A stretch of DNA of 64,000 nt from an uncultured Lachnospiraceae bacterium (GTDB lineage Bacteria > Bacillota > Clostridia > Lachnospirales > Lachnospiraceae): assembly GCA_934418125.1 (NCBI GenBank), contig CAKRWT010000006.1:1-64000 (forward strand), written 5' to 3'. Numbering within the stretch: the stretch's first letter is position 1; the number at the start of each line of letters is the position of its first letter. The notes under the pieces are model-generated. The model did not search any database. It was not told the DNA's origin and was given only the letters and a program-made list of their open reading frames with translations. The position numbers and the translations under genes are program-made. This document shows, piece by piece, positions 35,320-44,134 of the stretch.

Positions 35320-35991
35320 TCAGGTCAGAAATTCTTTTAATAAAGTTTCGAGCTCCTCGGCTTCTGATTTCGAAAAAGCCGGGGAGATTTCTTTTTGAGA
35401 GGAATCTGGTATTTTGTCAGCAGGTTTTTTGACCACGGGGAGCTCATCTTTTAATAAGAGCATGTCCTGCTCGGCCTGTTGCATCTGGTTGGTAAGATGA
35501 TTTTCCAGATAATCTACCAGATTGGTGTGCAGCATTTTCACTTTTCCGGAAATGTCTGTCAGGGACGAGATAGAAAAATAAAAGTACAATCCCAGAAAGC
35601 TTACAATATAGAAGGGAGCAATCTGGAAGAAGCTTTCATTTGCGATAATACCCAGGCAGGCTCCGATGCCTGCAACCAGGACTGCCAACAGCATGAACTG
35701 ACCGGAAAGATGTTTTAACACAGACAGGGAGAGAGGTCCCACTTTGATTTTGGAAAGATATTTGTCCACAAAGATGGAAACGTTAGGAACGCCCTCATTA
35801 ACTTTGCAGCAACTGGAATATTTCAGCTTCAACTGTTGCAGAAATTTATTTCTGGTAATAGACATATTCTCTGTTTCCTTAATCAAACGATGGTAAATCA
35901 CACCACTGATAATCTGGCATAAAATACTGAGAGAAAGCAAAATCAGGATACCTGTCATAAAGTTCTGATGATAAAAAAATAATTCTAACAT
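35320..35991 (-). CDS. Conserved membrane protein of unknown function
   Basis: A 223-residue protein: TM1 at about 12-34, a 65-residue polar loop, a hydrophobic pair at about 97-115 and 120-142, then an acidic, coiled-coil-like cytoplasmic tail (about 145-223) rich in Glu, Gln and Lys. AAAGGAG precedes ATG 35991. I do not recognise the family. A plus-strand terminator for degV lies inside its 3' coding end. Confidence 0.75.
   Translation of the reverse strand: MLELFFYHQNFMTGILILLSLSILCQIISGVIYHRLIKETENMSITRNKFLQQLKLKYSSCCKVNEGVPNVSIFVDKYLSKIKVGPLSLSVLKHLSGQFMLLAVLVAGIGACLGIIANESFFQIAPFYIVSFLGLYFYFSISSLTDISGKVKMLHTNLVDYLENHLTNQMQQAEQDMLLLKDELPVVKKPADKIPDSSQKEISPAFSKSEAEELETLLKEFLT
35353..35396 (+). 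terminator. degV terminator inside the convergent coding region
   Basis: CTCCTCGGCTT (35353-35363) pairs with AAGCCGGGGAG (35376-35386) over 11 bp with one G-U pair, then ATTTCTTTTT. It is about 70 bp past the degV stop and within the minus-strand gene. Confidence 0.7.
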
Positions 35992-36248
35992 GGCGACTCC
36001 TTTCTTACCTGATAGATTTATTATAAAATAAATTCCATCTGCGATAAGCTGTTATGCATCGACAAATTGTCCCTTTTTCACACGAATAAACGCGTATTGC
36101 GAAACAAAATAAGAGGAACAGTGGAAACCGGAGAGAAGTTGTGCTATAGTAAAATCGTTAGAAACGTATTGATTCTACAGGATAGGATAAAATTATTTTA
36201 TGTAGTAACAGTTTATTACGTGAGATAGGAAGATTGGAGGAAGTGAAA

Positions 36249-36491
36249 ATGTTATATCGTCCAAAAGGAGTCTGCTCCAGTGCAATTGATGTGGAAGTAG
36301 AGGATGGCATTATTAAATCCGTTTCGTTTACAGGCGGCTGTAATGGGAATCTGCAAGGAATTTCCAGCTTGGTAGCAGGCATGAAGATAGAAGATGCAAT
36401 CAGCAGGTTAAAAGGAATCAAATGTGGCTATAAGAACACATCCTGCCCGGACCAGTTAGCATGTGCATTACAGGAAATCTTGGATAATTAG
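36249..36491 (+). CDS. TSCPD domain-containing protein (TIGR03905 type)
   Basis: An 80-residue protein with KGVCSSAIDVEVEDG at the N-terminus and the C-terminal NTSCPDQLACAL motif that names the TSCPD domain, also found as a C-terminal module in some ribonucleotide reductases. Conserved cysteines (in KGVCS, GGCNGN, KCGYKN and TSCPD) suggest metal binding. ATG 36249 follows GGAGG; 14 bp separate it from murG, so both are probably co-transcribed. Function unknown. Confidence 0.88.
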   Translation: MLYRPKGVCSSAIDVEVEDGIIKSVSFTGGCNGNLQGISSLVAGMKIEDAISRLKGIKCGYKNTSCPDQLACALQEILDN

Positions 36492-36505
36492 GAGGCTTTT
36501 TCCGT

Positions 36506-37585
36506 ATGAGTAAGAAGATTGTACTTACGGGTGGAGGTACTGCCGGTCATGTGACCCCTAATATGGCACTGATTCCTAAGTTAAGGGAATTGGGATATGA
36601 GATTTCATATATGGGTTCTTATGATGGGATTGAAAAGAAACTGATGGAGGATTTTGATATCCCATATTATGGCATTGCCACAGGTAAATTCAGAAGATAT
36701 TTTGACCCGAAGAACTTTTCTGACCCGTTCCGTGTCATCAAAGGAATGGGAGAAGCGAGAAAGCATCTGAAAGAAATTGCGCCGGATGTTGTTTTTTCAA
36801 AAGGTGGATTTGTCAGTGTACCGGTTGTCCGTGCAGCAGCTACCCTGGGTATTCCATGTATTATCCATGAGTCGGATATGACACCAGGACTTGCCAATAA
36901 GCTGTGTATTCCGGTAGCGAAGAAAGTATGCTGTAACTTCCCGGAAACGTTTGGAATGCTGCCGGCAAGTAAGGCGGTATTAACCGGTTCCCCCATCCGA
37001 CAGGAACTGTCTATGGGAGACAAGGAGGCAGGCTATAGGCTGTGTGGGTTTGATGCGACTAAGCCTGTTATCATGGTGGTAGGCGGAAGCCTTGGTTCCG
37101 CTGCAGTTAATCAGGCAGTGAGAGATATTTTGCCGGAACTGTTAAAAAAATTTCAGGTAGTACATTTATGTGGAAAAGAAAAGGTAGATAATCTGCTTCT
37201 TACTACACCGGGATATAAACAGTTTGAATATATTAAATCGGAAATGAAAGATATTTTTGCCATGGCAGATATTGTCATTTCCAGAGCGGGGGCCAATGCA
37301 ATCAGCGAGCTTCTGGCATTAAACAAACCTAATATTCTGATTCCGTTACCGGCAACCAGCAGCCGTGGAGACCAGATTCTCAATGCCAAGTCCTTTGCAT
37401 CACAGGGATTCAGTATCGTGATAGATGAGGATGATTTGACCAATAAGCTGTTGCTGGAGAAGATTCATGAATTATATCAGAACAAAGATAAGTATATTGA
37501 AGCAATGAGTAAGAGCAGCCAGAGAGATGCTATCGGAACTATTATAGGACTGATTGAAGATGCAGCAAATGCAAAATGGAAATAG
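36506..37585 (+). CDS. murG: MurG, UDP-GlcNAc:lipid I N-acetylglucosaminyltransferase
   Basis: A 359-residue GT28 enzyme that adds GlcNAc to lipid I to make lipid II on the inner membrane face. Signature segments: LTGGGTAGHVTPN at the start, VFSKGGFVSVPVVRAA, IIHESDMTPGLANKL, VVGGSLGS and the donor-site region ISRAGANAISELLAL. GGAGG lies 9 nt before ATG 36506. Unusually it is outside a dcw cluster; it pairs with the TSCPD gene and ends at a strong terminator. It could be a second copy. Confidence 0.95.
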   Translation: MSKKIVLTGGGTAGHVTPNMALIPKLRELGYEISYMGSYDGIEKKLMEDFDIPYYGIATGKFRRYFDPKNFSDPFRVIKGMGEARKHLKEIAPDVVFSKGGFVSVPVVRAAATLGIPCIIHESDMTPGLANKLCIPVAKKVCCNFPETFGMLPASKAVLTGSPIRQELSMGDKEAGYRLCGFDATKPVIMVVGGSLGSAAVNQAVRDILPELLKKFQVVHLCGKEKVDNLLLTTPGYKQFEYIKSEMKDIFAMADIVISRAGANAISELLALNKPNILIPLPATSSRGDQILNAKSFASQGFSIVIDEDDLTNKLLLEKIHELYQNKDKYIEAMSKSSQRDAIGTIIGLIEDAANAKWK

Positions 37586-37593
37586 CGAAAAAG

Positions 37594-37624
37594 AATAAGC
37601 CAGGGCAGCCTGGCTTATTTTTCT
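37594..37624 (+). terminator. murG terminator
   Basis: Perfect 11-bp stem AATAAGCCAGG with CCTGGCTTATT (37594-37604 and 37609-37619), 4-nt loop, then TTTC. Confidence 0.88.
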
Positions 37625-37728
37625 AGGAGAGTTTCTGTTAGGGGAATGTTGAGGAAGAGATTTGTGTTTATGCGAACTCGACATATATTGGATATGCGTA
37701 AAATGTACGCAGAGAAATGAGGATTCGG

Positions 37729-38433
37729 ATGAGAGGAAACAGAATTGCCTTAATTGTTATAGGAATTATAATTGCCGGATGCATGATGTTTAATCTGGTT
37801 ACGATTCTTGCAGAAAGAAGAGTGTCTGAGGAGAAACTTGCGCAGGCAGTACAGCAGAACATGGCAGAGCAGGAAGCTGGGAGCGGAACTTTAGAATCCG
37901 TTGTCCCGGATATAACAGTGCCAGAGTCACCTTCATCGGAGATAACAGTTCCGGAGGAAACAGAAGAGGTTCCGGAGGAGAGTGAGATAACGCCACAGAC
38001 TGAGAAAGAACTGTTTCTGGAGGAGTACAAGGATAAAAAGGAACAGGCAAGATACCAGGGGATTGAAGGGGAGGACAGGAATCTGGTAGATGCAGCCTGG
38101 CTTATTTATGATGAATATTATATAGATGACCCGGACAGCCCACAGAACAGACCATCCCTAAACTACAATGCCAAGGGGAATTTCTATGCCAGTGTGGCAA
38201 CGAAGGACAATGGAAGAGTTCTGTTAGTCTATAATGGAGAGTCAGAGAATGGGAAGTGTTATCTGTTCGTGGCAGAAGAAGAGCATTACGATGAAAACGG
38301 ACAGAATACAGGGGATACCAGCCTGTTGGAGTTCTATGCGGTAAACCTGGAAGAGCAGTGTGTGTATGCCGCACATAAAACAACCTGGGGAGGGGCAGAG
38401 TCGGAAGAGTACCGGAAAGCGACGAAGGAATAG
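37729..38433 (+). CDS. Membrane-anchored extracytoplasmic protein of unknown function
   Basis: A 234-residue protein with one N-terminal hydrophobic segment (about 5-25; the sequence IIAGC could even serve as a lipobox), then a Glu/Pro/Ser-rich linker (about 50-95) and a compact beta-rich domain (about 120-225; NGRVLLVYNGESENGKCYLF, LLEFYAVNLEEQCVYAAHKT). GAGG at 6 nt supports ATG 37729 rather than 37717. Not recognised. Stand-alone between two terminators. Confidence 0.72.
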   Translation: MRGNRIALIVIGIIIAGCMMFNLVTILAERRVSEEKLAQAVQQNMAEQEAGSGTLESVVPDITVPESPSSEITVPEETEEVPEESEITPQTEKELFLEEYKDKKEQARYQGIEGEDRNLVDAAWLIYDEYYIDDPDSPQNRPSLNYNAKGNFYASVATKDNGRVLLVYNGESENGKCYLFVAEEEHYDENGQNTGDTSLLEFYAVNLEEQCVYAAHKTTWGGAESEEYRKATKE

Positions 38434-38438
38434 AAAAC

Positions 38439-38475
38439 CAAAGGCAGAGAGTCGCACCTCTCTGCCTTTGATTTT
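38439..38475 (+). terminator. Terminator after the anchored protein gene
   Basis: Perfect 13-bp stem CAAAGGCAGAGAG with CTCTCTGCCTTTG (38439-38451 and 38458-38470), 6-nt loop, then ATTTT. Confidence 0.88.
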
Positions 38476-38562
38476 GCATGCCGTGTTGGAATGCACCTAT
38501 CGTTTAGCCTGCACATACTATACAGCAGGTATTTTCAAGTATAACCATGGGGAATAAATATA

Positions 38563-39486
38563 TTATTCGTCCACGATAAGGGTAAAACGGAAGGAACCAT
38601 CAGGCATTTCTTCGGAAATACCATCGGTTGAAAAAGGTTCTGGTAACATGTAAACAATCACTTCATAGGAACCGGGCGCATCGGGAGTCGACATTTCCAG
38701 GAAACCATTTCCTTGTTGTCCAACTGGTAAGCCCTGAAAATAGGCAAATTTTTTACCATTTAAGTCCATCTGTTGAAAACCGGCAGTTGCTAATAATAAA
38801 AAAGTATTATTGTCTGAATAGCCACCAGCATTATATTGGATTGTCAGGTTTTTTCCCTCTTTTACATGTATTTCGGGTTCTGGTATATAGGTTCCAAGTT
38901 TGTCGGTATAGCAATTCACGATAATTCCGCTACTATAGGAATCATAAAAAGAAGTTGGTTCTTCCGGTACAGCTTCTGAAGGTAAATATGTTGTGGCATC
39001 ATTTATTATCAAGTCATAACAGGGGATGATGGAATAATCATCCATATAATCCAAGTCGGCTTGCTCAGCCAGATGAATATTTGAATAGGCTGCAACAATA
39101 CCGGTAAGTTTATGAATCTGGTCTGGAGCAGGCTCCTGTACAAGATGAAAAGAAAAGGTGCGGGAGTAATCCGGTTGGTTTACGTCTATATAGTACTGTT
39201 CGTAGGTCTCTCCCTCTACGGAAAAAGGGATTTGTTCATAATCCAAAAACAGCATGATAACGTATTGCCTGTTTGCACCCGAGCTCTCCAGTTTAAATTC
39301 CATCTCATCAGACCATGTATCTATTTCAATTCGTCCACGTGATGCTTCTGGATAAAGACCAAAAAAATAAGTTGTTGTTGGGGCAACGGTCAAATCCTCT
39401 TTTGCGCCGCAACTGCAAAGAGATAGTAGCAAAAGAAGGGAGCCAAGGAAATATAATGAGTATTTTGGAAATTTATGCACTTTCAT
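38563..39486 (-). CDS. Secreted lipoprotein, divergent from the BlaI/M56 operon
   Basis: A 307-residue precursor with a lipoprotein signal peptide (LSLCSC, most likely Cys26) and a mature part made mostly of beta strands, for example RIEIDTWSDEMEFKLES and a final Ig-like stretch PGSYEVIVYMLPEPF. No family recognised. It is transcribed divergently from a BlaI-type repressor, and the 221-bp spacer holds two copies of the same palindrome, one near each gene. It is therefore a likely member of that regulon and perhaps the element that senses or resists envelope stress. Confidence 0.8.
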   Translation of the reverse strand: MKVHKFPKYSLYFLGSLLLLLSLCSCGAKEDLTVAPTTTYFFGLYPEASRGRIEIDTWSDEMEFKLESSGANRQYVIMLFLDYEQIPFSVEGETYEQYYIDVNQPDYSRTFSFHLVQEPAPDQIHKLTGIVAAYSNIHLAEQADLDYMDDYSIIPCYDLIINDATTYLPSEAVPEEPTSFYDSYSSGIIVNCYTDKLGTYIPEPEIHVKEGKNLTIQYNAGGYSDNNTFLLLATAGFQQMDLNGKKFAYFQGLPVGQQGNGFLEMSTPDAPGSYEVIVYMLPEPFSTDGISEEMPDGSFRFTLIVDE

Positions 39487-39515
39487 TGTAGAGAATACTC
39501 CTTTCTGTTAAAACA

Positions 39516-39538
39516 ACAACGGTTGTCTATAATGACAA
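39516..39538. promoter_or_regulatory. BlaI-type operator near the lipoprotein gene
   Basis: ACAAC-G-GTTGT (39516-39526) is a perfect 5-1-5 palindrome that runs into TTGTC-TATAAT-GACAA (39523-39538). The arm RTTGTYTAT recurs at the blaI-proximal site 39655-39665. Confidence 0.65.
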
Positions 39539-39645
39539 TAGTAGATTATCAAATATAAACAAAATTGACAAGTGTTGAATATACTAAAATAAATGGCTTG
39601 AAATTGTACATGTTCCCTATAATTATCAAAGAAAGTAAACCATTG

Positions 39646-39674
39646 TTGACATAGACAATCATTGTTTATAGAAT
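39646..39674 (+). promoter_or_regulatory. blaI promoter with operator in its spacer
   Basis: TTGACA (39646-39651), 17-bp spacer, TAGAAT (39669-39674). The perfect palindrome ACAAT-C-ATTGT (39655-39665) fills the spacer, the ideal place for repression by the BlaI-type protein encoded just downstream. Confidence 0.8.
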
Positions 39675-39707
39675 ATATTTTATAAAAAACAGAAATGGGA
39701 TTTATTT

Positions 39708-40133
39708 ATGAAACTTACAAGCAGAGAACTGGCAGTCATGAAAATATTATGGGAGGCAGACGAGCCGCTTATGATATCAGAGATTGTTCAGAGGGAAAAG
39801 AACAGTACCATATATAGTGTACAACGTATTATGCAGAATCTGTTACGGAAAAATGCTGTAACGATAGACGGTATCGGCTATAACAAAAAGGCATTAGCTA
39901 GAAAATTCAGCCCCATTATTACTTCGGAAAGTGTGGAGCTTGGAATGATACGGGAAATGTTTGGAAATATGAGTAGCAAAAATATTCCGGCGGCTAACTT
40001 GATTGCGGCACTGCTTCCTCAGGAGAATGATGAAAAGACCCTGGCGGAACTGGAAGAGCTGGAAAAGATTATTGCCAGACGAAAACAGCAGATATTAGAT
40101 GGTAATGATAAAGATAAACCAACAGAGGATTAG
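39708..40133 (+). CDS. BlaI/MecI/CopY family transcriptional repressor
   Basis: A 141-residue repressor. The winged helix occupies about residues 1-70 (LTSRELAVMKILWEADEPLM, then YSVQRIMQNLLRKNAVTI), followed by a short dimerisation tail. Members are cleaved or released by a BlaR1-type M56 protease, and that gene follows 9 bp downstream. The palindromic operator in its own promoter fits autorepression. Targets in this region probably include the divergent lipoprotein gene rather than a beta-lactamase, as none is in the window. Confidence 0.9.
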   Translation: MKLTSRELAVMKILWEADEPLMISEIVQREKNSTIYSVQRIMQNLLRKNAVTIDGIGYNKKALARKFSPIITSESVELGMIREMFGNMSSKNIPAANLIAALLPQENDEKTLAELEELEKIIARRKQQILDGNDKDKPTED

Positions 40134-40142
40134 GGGGATGTT

Positions 40143-41378
40143 ATGGAACTTTCTTTCTCGTCCTGTTTAAATACATGGTTATTTGGTCTGATAGCAATTT
40201 CTCTTCTGCGGGTACTTTTATCTGATGTACGGGAAATATCGGCAAGGAGACTTGGTTTCTTTTCTATTGTGATGGCAGTCATTCTTATACGCTTGTTATT
40301 TCCAGTAGAGTTTTTGTATTTGCAAAGTGATATTTATATTGCGCGGGTATGGACGGATATTTATAAAATAGTCACGCAAAATACATTTGTCTTTCTGGGG
40401 ATAAGATGGAATCTTGTTTCCATGGGAGAGTTATTGTCGCTTTTGGGAAGTATTATTCTGGCAGTTCGGTTCCTTTATTCCTGCCTGGGATTACGACATA
40501 ATATATATGTAAGGAAACGTTTGCCATGTACAGGACAGAACCTTTCTATGGTATCCGATTACTGTGAGAAAATGGCAGTAGACGGAGTAACCATCAATGG
40601 AGCTTTACAGAAAATTTTCAAGGGTAAAAAAGGAAAAGCAGATAAAAAGGAAGTTCCATCCTTTTCCCTGCTAATTGATAAAGATGTAGAATCGCCATTT
40701 GTCTTTGGGGTATTCCAACCGGTCATTGTGTTGCCAGCTGTTAATCTGTCAGAGGAGGAATGGTATTATGTTCTGCGGCATGAAATAGCGCATATTGAAC
40801 ATCACGATTTGTTTATGCGATTAGGTTGTGAGGTATTGCAGCTATTATATTGGTGGAATCCGTTTGTTTTCCGGCTGCGCTCTTTGTTGCAGCGTGTTCA
40901 GGAATTTCGTGCCGATGCAATAGCCTGTGAGCAACTGAATGAATTTCAGAGATTGGAATATATGGAGTGTCTGTTAAAAATGGCAGAGCGCCAGTCTGTT
41001 TTCAGGAACAGATGGATTGCGGCTTTTCAACAGGAGGCAGAACTACCGGCAAGAATCAGGGTACTGCTACAGCAGGATGATGATAAGGGAAAGAGAAAAA
41101 GTGCAAGCGGGAATTTTCTTGCGATGGCAGGTATTATTCTTTTTGGGATTCTGTTACCGAATTTTATGGTCATCAAACCATACTATTCTTTACCGGCAGA
41201 GGTGGAACAGATTGCCGAAGACAGTAATCTGTCGGGTGGATATTATGTTGTATGGGAGAATGATACTTATAACATTCATATCGATGGGGATTTTTTCCGT
41301 GTCAATAAAGACCATCATGTGACCTATAAGCCGTCCTTGTCATACCGACTGAAGCAGTTTCTTCCGAAAGATTTCTAG
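40143..41378 (+). CDS. BlaR1/MecR1-like M56 family membrane metalloprotease
   Basis: A 411-residue protein with three or four N-terminal membrane segments, a cytoplasmic zinc protease domain with HEIAH at about residues 213-217 (VLRHEIAHIEHHD) and the distal EFRADAIACEQ Glu ligand, and one more membrane segment at about 325-345. The outside C-terminal region is only about 65 residues, so the penicillin-binding sensor domain of true BlaR1 is absent. The signal must be recognised another way, for example through the divergent lipoprotein (inference). Operon partner of the BlaI-type repressor. Confidence 0.9.
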   Translation: MELSFSSCLNTWLFGLIAISLLRVLLSDVREISARRLGFFSIVMAVILIRLLFPVEFLYLQSDIYIARVWTDIYKIVTQNTFVFLGIRWNLVSMGELLSLLGSIILAVRFLYSCLGLRHNIYVRKRLPCTGQNLSMVSDYCEKMAVDGVTINGALQKIFKGKKGKADKKEVPSFSLLIDKDVESPFVFGVFQPVIVLPAVNLSEEEWYYVLRHEIAHIEHHDLFMRLGCEVLQLLYWWNPFVFRLRSLLQRVQEFRADAIACEQLNEFQRLEYMECLLKMAERQSVFRNRWIAAFQQEAELPARIRVLLQQDDDKGKRKSASGNFLAMAGIILFGILLPNFMVIKPYYSLPAEVEQIAEDSNLSGGYYVVWENDTYNIHIDGDFFRVNKDHHVTYKPSLSYRLKQFLPKDF

Positions 41379-41440
41379 AACAGGGTTCGTATATCCGGCA
41401 ATCTTGCAAAATGGAGAAATCGTTTTCTGTATAAGAAACC

Positions 41441-41469
41441 TTGAAAAATCAATCTTTCAATGCTACACT
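41441..41469 (+). promoter_or_regulatory. pgi promoter
   Basis: TTGAAA (41441-41446), 17-bp spacer, TACACT (41464-41469) with TG at the extended position, 45 bp upstream of the pgi start codon. Confidence 0.75.
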
Positions 41470-41513
41470 AATCATTGATGGTAATAAAGCCCTTAAGCAA
41501 AGGAGATAATACG

Positions 41514-42860
41514 ATGAGCAAAGTTACATTTGATTATTCTAAAGCAGCACCATTCATCAAGGATAACGAAGTAGAATCCATGAAGAAACTGGCTTTAGAT
41601 GCAAAAGAGTTATTAGTAAGCAAAACAGGTGCAGGTAACGACTTCTTAGGTTGGATTAACTTACCGGTTGATTACGATAAAGAAGAGTTCGCAAGAATTA
41701 AGAAAGCAGCAGCTAAAATCCAGAGTGATTCCGAAGTACTGTTAGTAATCGGTATCGGCGGTTCCTATCTGGGAGCAAGAGCAGCTATCGAATTCTTACG
41801 TCACAGCTTCTATAATGTAGTAGACAAGTCTATTAGAAAGACTCCTGAGATTTACTTCGTAGGTAATTCGATTAGTTCTACTTATATTAAACATCTGATT
41901 GATGTAATCGGTAACAGAGATTTCTCTATCAACATGATTTCCAAGTCCGGAACTACAACAGAGCCGGCAATTGCTTTCCGTGTATTTAAGGAAATGGCAG
42001 AGAAGAAATATGGCAAAGAGGGCGCAGCAAAGAGAATCTACGCTACAACAGATAAGGTAAAAGGTTCCTTAAAGCATCTGGCTACCGAAGAAGGATACGA
42101 GACATTCGTAGTACCGGATGATGTAGGAGGACGTTTCTCCGTACTGACAGCAGTTGGTTTGCTTCCAATCGCAGTATCCGGAGCAGATATTGATAAGTTA
42201 ATGGAAGGTGCAGCAGAGGGAAGAAAGATGGCACTGGAAGCTCCTTTTGAAGAGAATGATGCCTTGAAATATGCAGCCCTTCGTAACATTTTATTAAGAA
42301 AAGGCAAGGCAATCGAGATTCTTGCAAACTATGAGCCAAGCGTACACTATGTATCTGAGTGGTGGAAGCAGCTTTACGGCGAGTCCGAAGGAAAAGACCA
42401 GAAGGGTATTTTCCCGGCAAGCGTTGATTTGACAACTGACTTACATTCCATGGGACAGTTCATTCAGGACGGCGCCAGAAATATGTTCGAGACCGTTATC
42501 AATATTGAGACAAGCAGAGAAGAAATCATTATTGGCGAAGAGCCTGTAGACCTGGATGGTCTGAACTACCTTGCAGGTAAGAGCGTTGATTTTGTAAACA
42601 AGAGTGCTATGAATGGAACCATCCTGGCACATACCGATGGACAGGTTCCGAACTTCTTGGTAAATGTACCGGAAGTAAATGAATTCTATTTAGGAGAGTT
42701 ATTCTACTTCTTCGAGTTTGCATGTGGTGTCAGCGGATACTTATTAGGCGTTAACCCATTTAACCAGCCTGGTGTAGAGAGCTATAAGAAGAATATGTTT
42801 GCTCTTCTTGGCAAGCCTGGATACGAGGCACAGAGAGAAGAATTATTAAAGAGACTGTAA
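41514..42860 (+). CDS. pgi: Glucose-6-phosphate isomerase
   Basis: A 448-residue glycolytic enzyme that interconverts glucose 6-phosphate and fructose 6-phosphate. Visible: [12 protein letters not shown], the sugar-phosphate loop [31 protein letters not shown] (PGI signature 1 region), the catalytic Glu region [16 protein letters not shown], and [15 protein letters not shown] near the end. The short length is typical of Firmicute Pgi. The AAAGGAG site fixes ATG 41514. Codon choice is tighter than in neighbouring genes, consistent with high expression. Confidence 0.97.
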   Translation: MSKVTFDYSKAAPFIKDNEVESMKKLALDAKELLVSKTGAGNDFLGWINLPVDYDKEEFARIKKAAAKIQSDSEVLLVIGIGGSYLGARAAIEFLRHSFYNVVDKSIRKTPEIYFVGNSISSTYIKHLIDVIGNRDFSINMISKSGTTTEPAIAFRVFKEMAEKKYGKEGAAKRIYATTDKVKGSLKHLATEEGYETFVVPDDVGGRFSVLTAVGLLPIAVSGADIDKLMEGAAEGRKMALEAPFEENDALKYAALRNILLRKGKAIEILANYEPSVHYVSEWWKQLYGESEGKDQKGIFPASVDLTTDLHSMGQFIQDGARNMFETVINIETSREEIIIGEEPVDLDGLNYLAGKSVDFVNKSAMNGTILAHTDGQVPNFLVNVPEVNEFYLGELFYFFEFACGVSGYLLGVNPFNQPGVESYKKNMFALLGKPGYEAQREELLKRL

Positions 42861-42877
42861 GACTTTTCAAGAAATCA

Positions 42878-42933
42878 CAGAAAGCAGGAAACGGTTCTAA
42901 ATCGAAAGATTTGGAACCGTTTCCTGCTTTCTG
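42878..42933. terminator. Long near-perfect hairpin between pgi and the convergent araC-type gene
   Basis: A 26-bp stem (42878-42903 with 42908-42933, one T-G pair in DNA terms) closed by a GAAA tetraloop. It lies between two convergent genes and presumably stops transcription from both sides, although neither side has a T tract. Confidence 0.7.
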
Positions 42934-42986
42934 GGGTTAAGGTGTCAAAAGCTATCATATTAATATTTGCTTTTATCAGTACTTTG

Positions 42987-43838
42987 TTATTCTGTTTTCG
43001 TATGTGAATATAGTTTCCGGTATTGTCGTGGTGACATGCCAACCTTCTTATTAAATATCTGAGAAAAATAGGATTGGGAAGAAAAACCGGCACTGGAGGC
43101 AATCTGTGTTACGGACAAATCGGAAGTTGTTAAAAGCTCTTTACACGCCTCTACTCTTCGTTCTGCCAGATAGTTAATTGGCGATTGACCGATGCATTCT
43201 GTAAAAGAATGTGCTAAATAAAATTTATTAATATGTGTAATCTCTGCCAAAGAATCCAAAGTAATATTTTTAGAATAGTTTATATCAATATACCGTTTGG
43301 CAAAAGCACATTCCTTGGAGAGCTGGAAGGAAGAGTTTGAAATAACAGAAAGCTTTTGCTTTCTGGAAATATATACTAAAAGAACCTCCAGCAATCCATG
43401 GCAGACTTTTTCAAATCCGGGTTTTTGTTCCTGAAATTCCTGTATTATCAATTGGGCAAAATTAATAAACTGATTCTTATCAGAACCATAACTATAGAAA
43501 CTATATCCTTTGGAAGAGTTCTGTTCAGGGTCATCAAAAGAAAATGCAAGTCCTTCAACGCCGAAGACAATATATTCCATGGGATTGTGTGGAAGTGTTT
43601 TCTCGGTATGTTCTACATACGGATTGATAATCATTAAATCATCCGTTTTCATAGAAACTTTCTCATCTTCTATGTAAAAAACACCTTCACCATGTAAAAC
43701 ATAGAAGAGTTCTGAGAACTGATGTGTATGCGGCAGCGAATTCCAATCACCTTCATATTTCGAAATAGAAATATAACGAAGTTTAAAATCGTCGCATTTG
43801 TTATTGGCAGAGCCAAGGCTAATAAATTCATTGCTCAT
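42987..43838 (-). CDS. AraC family transcriptional regulator
   Basis: A 283-residue regulator: N-terminal cupin-type sensing domain (about 15-150; HTHQFSELFYVLHGEGVFYIE) and C-terminal double helix-turn-helix (about 183-280; ITLDSLAEITHINKFYLAHSF and VTQIASSAGFSSQSYFSQIF, ending MSPRQYRKL). It is divergent from the GH112-ABC-GH136 operon and most probably activates it in response to an imported sugar. GAGGAT precedes ATG 43838. Confidence 0.93.
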   Translation of the reverse strand: MSNEFISLGSANNKCDDFKLRYISISKYEGDWNSLPHTHQFSELFYVLHGEGVFYIEDEKVSMKTDDLMIINPYVEHTEKTLPHNPMEYIVFGVEGLAFSFDDPEQNSSKGYSFYSYGSDKNQFINFAQLIIQEFQEQKPGFEKVCHGLLEVLLVYISRKQKLSVISNSSFQLSKECAFAKRYIDINYSKNITLDSLAEITHINKFYLAHSFTECIGQSPINYLAERRVEACKELLTTSDLSVTQIASSAGFSSQSYFSQIFNKKVGMSPRQYRKLYSHTKTE

Positions 43839-44056
43839 AAATAAATCCTCTTTTCATGTAAAGTAGTGTTTTTTGCAAAGATTTTAACTGATTAAATTTT
43901 ATGGAAAAGCAATAATTTTAAAACAGCTTCGTAAAAAAGACGAAAAAATAACGTGATGAAGCTTTTCATTAAACAAATTATACATAAAAAATGACAAAAA
44001 TACAGTATTTTAGTAATAAAAAAGCAAAAAATATAACAAAACAAGCAACAAAGAAA

Positions 44057-44085
44057 TTGATACTGTTTGGTAAAATCGCTATACT
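44057..44085 (+). promoter_or_regulatory. Promoter of the GH112/ABC/GH136 operon
   Basis: TTGATA (44057-44062), exact 17-bp spacer and TATACT (44080-44085), 50 bp upstream of the GH112 gene. The 200 bp of AT-rich sequence upstream, shared with the divergent regulator, holds distant AGCTTC/GAAGCT arms that might bind the AraC protein. Confidence 0.75.
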
Positions 44086-44134
44086 CAAGCCATGAGATAG
44101 AGAAAGAAGAAACTATTTGGAGGGACTCATATTG

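Noticed and set aside
39708..41378. Considered as a beta-lactam resistance system
   Set aside because: No beta-lactamase or PBP2a-like gene is present and the M56 protein has no penicillin-binding sensor domain.
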